A DNA stretch of 64,000 nt from Clostridium sp. CAG:288. Its GTDB lineage: Bacteria; Bacillota_I; Bacilli_A; RFN20; CAG-288. The stretch is taken from NCBI GenBank assembly GCA_000437395.1, contig FR898164.1:1-64000 (forward strand), given 5' to 3'. This document shows positions 9,310 through 16,249 of the stretch, one piece after another. Both the position numbers and the translations under genes were made by a program. The notes under the pieces are model-generated. The model saw only the letters and a program-made list of their open reading frames with translations. It made no database searches and was not told the DNA's origin. Each line of letters opens with the position of its first letter. Positions within the stretch are counted from its first letter, which is position 1.

Positions 9310-10155
9310 ATGGAAAAAATTAAAAATTTAACTTTTAAAGGAAATAGGGTGTTATCCAACATTGCTGATAAAAATTACGTTAAATGCGTTTTTTATGATG
9401 GCTTGTACCAATTTAAAAATTCAAAGTCAATAACTATTGATAATTGTACTTTTTTCAGTAAATATTCTTTTTGGACAACAAATGATATTCAAATTATAAG
9501 CTCTCTATTTGAAAGGGATACACGTGCTGTATTTTGGTATACAACTAATTTAACTATTGATAAAACTTCATTTTTAGGAGCTAAAGTAGTTAATTATTCA
9601 ACAAATATCAATGTCAGCAATTCTAAAATTTGTTCAGATTATGCTTTTTGGAATTCATCCAAAGTAAATATTAGTTCTACAGAATTAGTCGGTGACTACC
9701 TATTATATTCTTCAAATAATATTAATATTGATGGCTGTAAAATAGAATCTAAACAAGCATTACAAATGTGCAAAAATATTAAAATGTCTAAAACAGCAAT
9801 TAAGTCTAGCGATATTTTATGGCACGCTCAAGATGGATTCTTTGAAAATACATATTTTTCAGGAAAAAACATAGGTTGGAATTCTAAAAATTTGACTTTT
9901 AACAATTGTTTTTTTGAAGGCGAAATGCCTTTTTGCTACGCTTCAAAAATAATTTTAAACAACTGCAAATTCATTAACTCTAAAGGAGCTTTTGAGAAAA
10001 GTGATATTTGCGGAACAATCTTTGGCAATATCAAATCTATTTTTAAGCCTAAAAAGTTAGATTTAACAATCAAGACAAATACAATTCCAAAGCTAATATC
10101 AAACGATAAATACAAAGATAATATTTGTATAAAAATTATAGGAGAAGAAAAATAA
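9310..10155 (+). CDS. DUF3737 family protein (predicted right-handed beta-helix)
   Basis: Cytoplasmic protein of 281 aa made of short repeated strands of the kind SITIDNCTF, NLTIDKTSF, NINIDGCKI, NLTFNNCFF, spaced about 20 residues apart. This gives a right-handed beta-helix. Phrases such as NIGWNSKNLTFNNCFFEGEM and AFEKSDI match the DUF3737 family I know from Firmicutes and Bacteroidetes. No catalytic residue is evident and the role is unknown. Its stop codon abuts the start of the chromate-transporter gene, so the three genes form an operon. No ribosome site is visible at the ATG. Confidence 0.75.
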   Translation: MEKIKNLTFKGNRVLSNIADKNYVKCVFYDGLYQFKNSKSITIDNCTFFSKYSFWTTNDIQIISSLFERDTRAVFWYTTNLTIDKTSFLGAKVVNYSTNINVSNSKICSDYAFWNSSKVNISSTELVGDYLLYSSNNINIDGCKIESKQALQMCKNIKMSKTAIKSSDILWHAQDGFFENTYFSGKNIGWNSKNLTFNNCFFEGEMPFCYASKIILNNCKFINSKGAFEKSDICGTIFGNIKSIFKPKKLDLTIKTNTIPKLISNDKYKDNICIKIIGEEK

Positions 10156-10779
10156 ATGAATAAAAATACATCATTATTTTCGCTTTTAATTACTTTTATA
10201 AAAATTGGTTTATTCACTTTTGGTGGTGGGTATGCAATGATACCATTAATTCAAAAAGAAATAGTAAATAAAAGAAAGTGGTTAACAGATAATGAACTAA
10301 TGGAAGTGCTTATTATTGCTGAATCCACTCCTGGACCAATATCGATAAATTTGGCTACCTATGTCGGTTATAAAGTTAAAGGCATTTTAGGGTCAATAAT
10401 TTCAACTATCGCAATTGCTCTTCCATCATTTGTTGTTATTTTTATCATTTCTCTATTTTTTGAAGAATTTTTAAAGATAAAATGGGTTCAAAGCGCTTTT
10501 AAAGGTATACAAGCAGCCGTCGCTGTTTTAATAATATCAGCAGGATACAAATTGTTTAAAGATGCACCAAAAAGCATTTTTAATTTAATAACAATAATAA
10601 CTATAATTGCTTTATGTATCTCATTAAAATTTTTTAGCGTCCAATTTTCATCAATTTGGTTTATCCTTATTGGTGCCGTAATTGGTTTCATATTCTATCT
10701 TATAGATAGACATAAAGAAAAGTTAAACCCAAAAATAACCATAGAAAACGATAACGTTAAGGAGGATGAAAATAAATAA
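10156..10779 (+). CDS. Chromate transporter family protein, subunit 1
   Basis: Membrane protein (207 aa) of the CHR superfamily in its short, single-domain form. The signature FIKIGLFTFGGGYAMIPLIQKE (residues 14-35, in two parts FTFGGGYAMIPL and ESTPGPISINLATYVGYK) is plain. About six helices. Short CHR proteins work as pairs of opposite membrane orientation; the partner follows 2 bp downstream. Chromate itself may not be the physiological substrate; some members move other anions. The C-terminal 20 residues are charged and cytoplasmic. Confidence 0.9.
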   Translation: MNKNTSLFSLLITFIKIGLFTFGGGYAMIPLIQKEIVNKRKWLTDNELMEVLIIAESTPGPISINLATYVGYKVKGILGSIISTIAIALPSFVVIFIISLFFEEFLKIKWVQSAFKGIQAAVAVLIISAGYKLFKDAPKSIFNLITIITIIALCISLKFFSVQFSSIWFILIGAVIGFIFYLIDRHKEKLNPKITIENDNVKEDENK

Positions 10780-10781
10780 TT

Positions 10782-11354
10782 ATGATTTATTTAGAACTAT
10801 TTATTACATTCTTCAAAATCGGTTTATTCTCCTTTGGTGGTGGGCATGCTATGATTCCAATGATCATGGATGAAATTTGCTCTAAAGGATGGATGAGTAT
10901 GGAAGAACTAAAGCAATTAATTGCAGTTAGCGAATCCACTCCTGGTCCTTTTGCTATCAACATAGCAACTTTTATTGGTGCAACAAATGCCGATATATCT
11001 ATTCTTGGTGCTTTTATATCAACTCTTGGAGTAATATTACCATCATTTATTATAATTTTAATTATAGCATCACTTCTTACTAACTTTACTAAATACAAAT
11101 CTATCAAGAAAATTATGTCTACAATTCAACCAGTTATTATTGGTTTAATAATCGCAGCGGGAATAAATATACTTTTAACAAATATTTTTCCTAACTATCC
11201 AAACTTTTCATCAGAATCATTTATCTTCGATTCAGCTCAGTTAGCTCTCTTTATTGCCTTGCTAACGTTTAAAGTTTGCTTTTCAAAAAAACTCACACCT
11301 GTTCCTCTAATTTTAATTGCAGCTATACTAGGCGTTCTTATATTTGGAGTTTAA
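10782..11354 (+). CDS. Chromate transporter family protein, subunit 2
   Basis: Second short CHR protein (190 aa) with the same signature, FFKIGLFSFGGGHAMIPMI and ESTPGPFAINIATFIG. It and the preceding gene probably form a heterodimer equal to one long ChrA. The start has AAGGAGG about 15 bp upstream, inside the end of the previous gene. The gene ends in a bidirectional terminator. Confidence 0.9.
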   Translation: MIYLELFITFFKIGLFSFGGGHAMIPMIMDEICSKGWMSMEELKQLIAVSESTPGPFAINIATFIGATNADISILGAFISTLGVILPSFIIILIIASLLTNFTKYKSIKKIMSTIQPVIIGLIIAAGINILLTNIFPNYPNFSSESFIFDSAQLALFIALLTFKVCFSKKLTPVPLILIAAILGVLIFGV

Positions 11355-11388
11355 AAAACCTCAGCCAACAAGCTGAGGTAATTTTTTA
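11353..11388. terminator. Bidirectional terminator between the chromate-type transporter and the DUF1292 gene
   Basis: ACCTCAGC and GCTGAGGT form the stem with A residues on the left and T residues on the right, so it serves the plus-strand operon and the minus-strand gene that converge here. Confidence 0.9.
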
Positions 11389-11769
11389 TTCGTGATGATC
11401 GCAACAGCAATTATTTTCTTCACCGCAGTTACAATCGCCTTCACAACATTCACCATCGTGATGGTGATGGTGGTGATGGTGTCCACAACCACATTGTGAC
11501 TCTTCATCATCTTTATATGTTTGTCTAACAAAATCGTTATAAACTGCTTGGAGTTTATCTTTTAAAGAATCTTCAGTCTCTGGACCCAAAATAATAATTG
11601 AGTTGTCGTCTTTTAATTCTCCGATAATGATTGTGTTATCTGTATAATCAACTAAAAACACATAAACTTTTTCTGTTGATTCATCTTCGTATGAGAATAA
11701 AATTTCTACTTCAATTTTATTTCCATCTTCATCTTGCATTATAATTGTATTTTTTTCTTGGTTGTCCAC
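11386..11769 (-). CDS. DUF1292 protein with a His/Cys-rich tail
   Basis: The first 95 residues match DUF1292 (YrzB-like): IIMQDEDGNKIEVEILFSYE and the acidic, strand-rich body. The last 35 residues hold a run of eight His and about ten Cys in CxC, CC and CCC groups, interspersed with acidic residues, a natural metal-binding tail. It follows ruvX by 2 bp, the usual alaS-ruvX-DUF1292 order of Firmicutes. The start is a GTG with GGAG seven bases upstream. The core family has no known function; the tail suggests Zn, Ni or Cu binding. Confidence 0.85.
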   Translation of the reverse strand: MDNQEKNTIIMQDEDGNKIEVEILFSYEDESTEKVYVFLVDYTDNTIIIGELKDDNSIIILGPETEDSLKDKLQAVYNDFVRQTYKDDEESQCGCGHHHHHHHHDGECCEGDCNCGEENNCCCDHHE

Positions 11770-11771
11770 GT

Positions 11772-12191
11772 TTATTCTCCTTGGGATATATATGTCTCAA
11801 GTATAACTTGAGCAGCCATTTTGTCAATGACTTTTTTTCTTTTTGCTCTAGAAGTGTCCGCTTCTAATAGTGTTCTAGTTGCTTGTTTTGTAGACCATCT
11901 TTCATCTATGAGCTTAACTTTAATGTTTGGAAATAACTCTTCTAATTTTTCCTTAAATATTAAGACTTGCTTTGACATGTCCGATTCATCGCCAGACATA
12001 TGTAATGGATATCCTATGCAAATATGTTCAATAGCCTCAAGTTTAACTATTTCTTGAACTCTCTTGATAGCTAAATCGTATTGGCCTTCAGGAAAGCGAA
12101 AATTTTCATATCCTGAAGCTATTATACCCGTTCTTGACAAAGCGATACCTAAAGTTGTGGTTCCTAAATCTAGTCCTAATACTTTTTTCAT
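11772..12191 (-). CDS. ruvX: YqgF/RuvX-type Holliday junction resolvase (pre-16S rRNA nuclease)
   Basis: Protein of 139 aa with an RNase H-like fold. N-terminal VLGLDLGTTTLGIALS holds the first acidic residue, IGYPLHMSGDES the central motif and IDERWSTKQA with DKMAAQVILETYI the C-terminal acidic sites. Family members process the 5' end of 16S rRNA precursor and were first described as resolvases. The start overlaps the alaS stop (ATGA). Confidence 0.93.
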   Translation of the reverse strand: MKKVLGLDLGTTTLGIALSRTGIIASGYENFRFPEGQYDLAIKRVQEIVKLEAIEHICIGYPLHMSGDESDMSKQVLIFKEKLEELFPNIKVKLIDERWSTKQATRTLLEADTSRAKRKKVIDKMAAQVILETYISQGE

Positions 12192-14797
12192 TTAGCAAGT
12201 TCCTTAATTCTTTCGATAGCTTGTGGCAAGTTTTCAAGTGATGTTGTTCCACCAAAAGCCATATCTGGTTTACCACCACCAGAGCCACCAAGTATGACAG
12301 CTATTTCTTTAATTAGCATACCTGCCTTATAACTCTTTTGAACTTCTGATCCTAAGGCAATACCAATTTCTTTTTTAGCGCCATTATCATTAGCTACTAA
12401 AACAATTGCGTTTTGATCGCCTAAAACAATATCTTTAGCTAAATCTGTTACTTGGTTATGGGTGAAATTTTCAAGTTTAGCAACATATAAATTCTTACCA
12501 TTAATTATTTCATAACTATTTTTAACTTGTTGTAAATAACTTGATAAAACTTTACCTTCTAAAGCTGTAATTCTATTTTTTAATTCGTCTTTTTCAAGTG
12601 ATAAAGACTTAAGTTTTGCAGGAATTTCCTTATCTGATTTAACGCCTAATGACTTAGAAACATCATTTAATTTAGCTCTCTTTTCTGCTAAGAACTTAAT
12701 TGCATTTAAACCAGTAACAGCAGTAATTCTTCTTATACCACTAGAAATAGCTTCTTCACTAACAATTGCAAATGCCATGATTTCTGAAGTGTTTGCAACG
12801 TGTGTACCAGCACAGAATTCTTTTGAATAATCTCCAAATGAAACTACTCTAACAAAATCGTCGTACTTTTCATTAAACAATGACATAGCACCCGTCTTTT
12901 TAGCTTCATCCTTAGCCATGATTTTGGTTTCTTGTGGAATAGCTTCAAAGATTACTTCGTTAACTTTTTGTTCGACAGCTTCGATTTCTTCTTCTGTAAG
13001 TTTTCTATCACTATTAAAGTCAAATCTTAAAACTGTATCACTAACAAAAGAACCTTCTTGGTGAATTTCTGGATTGACTAACATTTGAAGTGTCTTTTGT
13101 AGTATGTGCGTACAAGAGTGATTCTTCTTTGTAGCTTTTCTTCTTTTTAAATCTGGTTTTAAATCAAATTTATCGCCTAGTTTAATTGAGCCAAAGACGA
13201 CTTTAATCTTGTGAAGATATTGCTTGTTAGGAGCTTTACTAACATATAAAACTTCAGCTTCTGCATCTGTGTTTTCAATTATACCAATATCAGATATTTG
13301 ACCACCAGATTCAGCATAGAAATCTGTCTTATCAAAAATCACTTCACCATCTTCAGTAAGTTCATTAACTTTAACGCCATCTTTAAACAAACCGATTACA
13401 GTTCCAACAAGAGGTTTTTCTTCATAAGTAAATTCACTCTTTTCTGTAAATGCGAGTAAATCTGCTGATTGTAATCCCATTGAGAATTGAGTTCCACGGG
13501 CGTTTCTTGCTCTTTCTTTTTGAGCGTTCATTTCAGTGTTATATCCATCGATATCGACTTTCTTACCTTTTTCAGAAGCAATTTCGACAGTTAATTCTAA
13601 TGGAAAACCATATGTATCAAAAAGTTTAAAGGCATCAACACCTGGTAATACTTCTTCACACTTTGCTAAATAGTCGGTGAGCATAGCTTCTCCAGACTTT
13701 AAAGTTTTAGCAAATTTTTCCTCTTCACTTAAAACTGTTTTAGCAATTTTTTCTTCTTTTTCAAGTAAATATGGATAGAAGTGTGACATGTTATTACAAA
13801 CAACACTGACAAGTTTACTCAAGAATCCAGATTTGATTCCTAATGAGTTTGCGTATCTTTCAGCTCTTCTAAGTAATCTTCTTAAGACATAACCTCTACC
13901 ATCATTAGAGAAGACAGCACCATCTGCTAAAGCAAACGTAACGCTTCTAATGTGATCAGCAATTACTCTATATGCTAATTTGTTTTCACCTTCATATGGC
14001 TTATTAGCATTCTTTTCAATTTCTTTAATATATGGCATGAATAAATCTGTTTCATAGTTTGTTTCAGTACCTTGAATAATGCAACAAATTCTTTCTAAAC
14101 CAGCGCCTGTATCAATGTTCTTTTGTGGTAATTCTTTATATTCTTCTCTCTTTTTACCTGGAACAGCATTATATTGGGAGAAAACAATATTCCAAATTTC
14201 TATATATCTATCGTTTTCAATATCATCTTTTAAGAGCTTTATTCCTAATCCTTGTGGATCATATTTTTCCCCACGATCATAGAACATTTCTGTATCAGGA
14301 CCACATGGACCTTCACCAATTTCCCAGAAGTTTCCTTCTAATGGTATTAAGTGATCTGGTGCTAATCCACACTTGATCCACAAATCACGTGTAGCTGTAT
14401 CTGATGGGTGGTAAGTAACATAAAGCTTATCTTTATCTAAACCAAAATTTTCTTCAGAAAACAAAAGTTCATAAGCCCATGGTATAACTTCATTTCTAAA
14501 ATAATCGCCTATTGAAAAATTACCCATCATTTCAAAGAAAGTATGGTGTCTTGCTGTATGGCCAACATTTTCAATATCGTTTGTTCTAATACTCTTTTGA
14601 GCGTTAGTTATACGGCGGTGTGCTGGTCTTTCAGAACCATCAAAATATTTCTTTAACGCTGCAACTCCTGAGTTAATCCATAATAATGTTGGATCGTTAA
14701 CTGGAACCAAAGATGCAGATGGTTCAACATAGTGACCTTTGCTTTTAAAGAATCTAAGCCAAGTATCACGAATTTCATCTGATGTCATGTACTTCAT
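12188..14797 (-). CDS. alaS: Alanyl-tRNA synthetase
   Basis: Charges tRNA-Ala. Full-length class II enzyme (869 aa): catalytic domain with TWLRFFKSKGHYVEPSASLV and RHHTFFEMMGNFSIGDYF, editing domain with the zinc ligands HSCTH and CAGTH, and a C-terminal C-Ala region ending GGSGGGKPDMAFGG. A reading from GTG 14812 is possible, but that GTG lies inside the GGAGG ribosome site; the ATG at 14797 is correctly spaced and is chosen. Expression is controlled by the T-box leader upstream. Confidence 0.96.
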   Translation of the reverse strand: MKYMTSDEIRDTWLRFFKSKGHYVEPSASLVPVNDPTLLWINSGVAALKKYFDGSERPAHRRITNAQKSIRTNDIENVGHTARHHTFFEMMGNFSIGDYFRNEVIPWAYELLFSEENFGLDKDKLYVTYHPSDTATRDLWIKCGLAPDHLIPLEGNFWEIGEGPCGPDTEMFYDRGEKYDPQGLGIKLLKDDIENDRYIEIWNIVFSQYNAVPGKKREEYKELPQKNIDTGAGLERICCIIQGTETNYETDLFMPYIKEIEKNANKPYEGENKLAYRVIADHIRSVTFALADGAVFSNDGRGYVLRRLLRRAERYANSLGIKSGFLSKLVSVVCNNMSHFYPYLLEKEEKIAKTVLSEEEKFAKTLKSGEAMLTDYLAKCEEVLPGVDAFKLFDTYGFPLELTVEIASEKGKKVDIDGYNTEMNAQKERARNARGTQFSMGLQSADLLAFTEKSEFTYEEKPLVGTVIGLFKDGVKVNELTEDGEVIFDKTDFYAESGGQISDIGIIENTDAEAEVLYVSKAPNKQYLHKIKVVFGSIKLGDKFDLKPDLKRRKATKKNHSCTHILQKTLQMLVNPEIHQEGSFVSDTVLRFDFNSDRKLTEEEIEAVEQKVNEVIFEAIPQETKIMAKDEAKKTGAMSLFNEKYDDFVRVVSFGDYSKEFCAGTHVANTSEIMAFAIVSEEAISSGIRRITAVTGLNAIKFLAEKRAKLNDVSKSLGVKSDKEIPAKLKSLSLEKDELKNRITALEGKVLSSYLQQVKNSYEIINGKNLYVAKLENFTHNQVTDLAKDIVLGDQNAIVLVANDNGAKKEIGIALGSEVQKSYKAGMLIKEIAVILGGSGGGKPDMAFGGTTSLENLPQAIERIKELAK

Positions 14798-14811
14798 ATT
14801 ATTTACCTCCA

Positions 14812-14961
14812 CAAAAAAAGCACTTCTTCGGGAACGAGCTATATGCCCGCGGTACCATCCCGATTCACATCGTGCTCTTAATTTCTTATCTCATACGCTG
14901 ATAAAACGGTTCCTCTCACGAGTGGCTTGGATTTAAAATCCTTCTTTCGATCAACGAAGAA
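14812..14961 (-). promoter_or_regulatory. T-box riboswitch leader of alaS
   Basis: The minus-strand leader contains the T-box GGGATGGTACCGCG (around 14845-14861). The antiterminator can be drawn: CGGGA pairs with TCCCG, TGGTACC forms the bulge, and GCGGGC pairs with GCTCGT. It ends in GTGC plus seven T residues just before GGAGG, consistent with an intrinsic terminator. Uncharged tRNA-Ala should stabilise the antiterminator. The leader is only about 150 nt, short for the class; I could not place the specifier codon with confidence (small hairpins lie near 14941-14958 and 14884-14902). Confidence 0.88.
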
Positions 14962-14968
14962 CAAATAT

Positions 14969-14997
14969 AATATAATATTAAAAATATTATTTAGCAA
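14969..14997 (-). promoter_or_regulatory. Predicted promoter of the alaS T-box transcript
   Basis: TTGCTA, 17 bp, TATATT on the minus strand; puts the transcript start near 14961. Confidence 0.5.
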
Positions 14998-15016
14998 GAA
15001 AAATAATTTTAAGGTC

Positions 15017-15044
15017 AAAAAAAGTCAGGCATTTATGCCTGACT
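15017..15044 (-). terminator. Terminator of the membrane-protein pair upstream of alaS
   Basis: AGTCAGGCAT and ATGCCTGACT make a 10-bp stem with a TT loop; on the minus strand it is followed by seven T residues, directly after the stop of the 55-residue gene. Confidence 0.9.
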
Positions 15045-15050
15045 AATTAT

Positions 15051-15218
15051 TTACTTTCTAACTTCTTTTCTGACTTTTAATTTCTTTACTTCGTTTTCGC
15101 GATCAGAAATTGCACCCTTGATGCATTTAGCTTGCTTCTTATATAAGACTAAAGCAACAACAATTGCAGCTATAAGAAGGACACCTAAGATGATGTCAAC
15201 GATTGCCCATGGATTCAT
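15051..15218 (-). CDS. Small single-pass membrane protein (55 aa)
   Basis: Small gene supported by its context. The protein begins MNPWAIVDIILGVLLIAAIV, one transmembrane helix to about residue 26, followed by a strongly basic cytoplasmic tail of 29 residues. It starts one base after the stop of the preceding gene (TAA-T-ATG), has AGGGGGT as ribosome site, and ends right before a strong terminator. It is clearly the second gene of a two-gene transcript. Function unknown. Confidence 0.7.
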   Translation of the reverse strand: MNPWAIVDIILGVLLIAAIVVALVLYKKQAKCIKGAISDRENEVKKLKVRKEVRK

Positions 15219-15219
15219 A

Positions 15220-15828
15220 TTAAGCAGCTACCCCCTCTTTAACGCCAACAGTCATAGCACCACTTTGTTTGTAGTAGCCAAGTTCGATTTGCTTCTTAGC
15301 TTCTTCTAATGAAGCGTCATCTTTAACGACAATCTTGATTGTCTTAAGCTTAAGTGGTTCCATACCTTTCTTGATCTTTAATTTACCAAGACTGACTTTA
15401 ACAATTACATCGCCACCTTTAATTTGAATTCTACAAATTGTCTTACGTGGTCCATATGAAATTGTTTGATAATACTTACGAACACTAGCTTCAACCTTTG
15501 GATATTTAAGAGCATAGGTTAAGATTGCGTCATAATATCCTTTCTTTGTTGCATCTAATGCATGTAATTCTTCTTCAAAGTCTTTTTGAGGAGTGACAGA
15601 GTTAATGATAACACTATCTTCCGAGATGTTTACGACTTGAGAATTTGCAAGCATTGCTTTTCTTTCTTCTTTTTGAAGTTCAAGGATTTCATTATCAAGA
15701 CGTGAAATCTCAATTTGACCTTTAAGATACTCGGCATTTTTATTTCTTGCTATTTCGACTAAATAAAAGACTGTAGCAACAAGAGATAAAAGAAGTGCTA
15801 CACCCAGTCCAACGAATAATGCTTCCAT
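15220..15828 (-). CDS. Uncharacterised membrane-anchored protein with coiled coil
   Basis: Protein of 202 aa. One N-terminal transmembrane helix (residues 3-26), a charged helical/coiled-coil stretch (about 33-60) and a globular domain (about 85-185) with KTICRIQIKGGDVIVKVSLG and a Lys-rich strand-rich end. I cannot assign a family. It is transcribed with the 55-residue membrane protein from a predicted promoter at 15859-15887. Confidence 0.6.
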   Translation of the reverse strand: MEALFVGLGVALLLSLVATVFYLVEIARNKNAEYLKGQIEISRLDNEILELQKEERKAMLANSQVVNISEDSVIINSVTPQKDFEEELHALDATKKGYYDAILTYALKYPKVEASVRKYYQTISYGPRKTICRIQIKGGDVIVKVSLGKLKIKKGMEPLKLKTIKIVVKDDASLEEAKKQIELGYYKQSGAMTVGVKEGVAA

Positions 15829-15858
15829 ACTTTTGATCCTTTCATTTCTTATACTAAA

Positions 15859-15887
15859 ATTATAGTATTCTTTTTTTATCTATTCAA
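15859..15887 (-). promoter_or_regulatory. Predicted promoter of the membrane-protein pair
   Basis: TTGAAT, 17 bp, TATAAT on the minus strand, about 30 bp before the start at 15828. Confidence 0.6.
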
Positions 15888-16174
15888 GAAATATCTATAT
15901 TTTTAGACAACGTTATCATGTAATTTTGTTTTTTTCGCATTTTTTATTGCAAAATTAATTTTAAAAAAACAATTTATACCTATACGTATACGATAATATA
16001 TGCAAAATGTGCATAATTTTAACCATTTTATAAATATTTTTTTCGCATGACGTAATCACATATTTAAATTTAGCGCTAAAAAACTAGTTACTAATAAGTT
16101 TAATAAATTTCAATGTTTAATAAATTTAACTATTTTAAAATATTAAAAACATAGTAAAATTAATGCAAATCATT
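15888..16174. other. AT-rich divergent intergenic region
   Basis: No gene found. It separates two divergent promoters. It holds two short palindromes, TATACGTATA (15981-15990) and TTTAGCGCTAAA (16069-16080), the latter a possible operator about 95 bp upstream of the protease promoter. Confidence 0.4.
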
Positions 16175-16202
16175 TTGAACTTAAATGACTATGTAATATA
16201 AT
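16175..16202 (+). promoter_or_regulatory. Predicted promoter of the secreted metalloprotease gene
   Basis: TTGAAC, 16 bp, TATAAT, followed by a leader of about 40 nt with GCGAGG before the ATG at 16250. Confidence 0.6.
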
Positions 16203-16249
16203 TATTATGCCGTAGTATCATTATATGGTAACAATAGCGAGGTAAATTA

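Noticed and set aside
11455..11485. The His8 codon run as a cloning-tag or vector contamination
   Set aside because: It is embedded in a longer His/Cys/acidic tail of a gene in its native alaS-ruvX-DUF1292 setting, with no vector sequence nearby.
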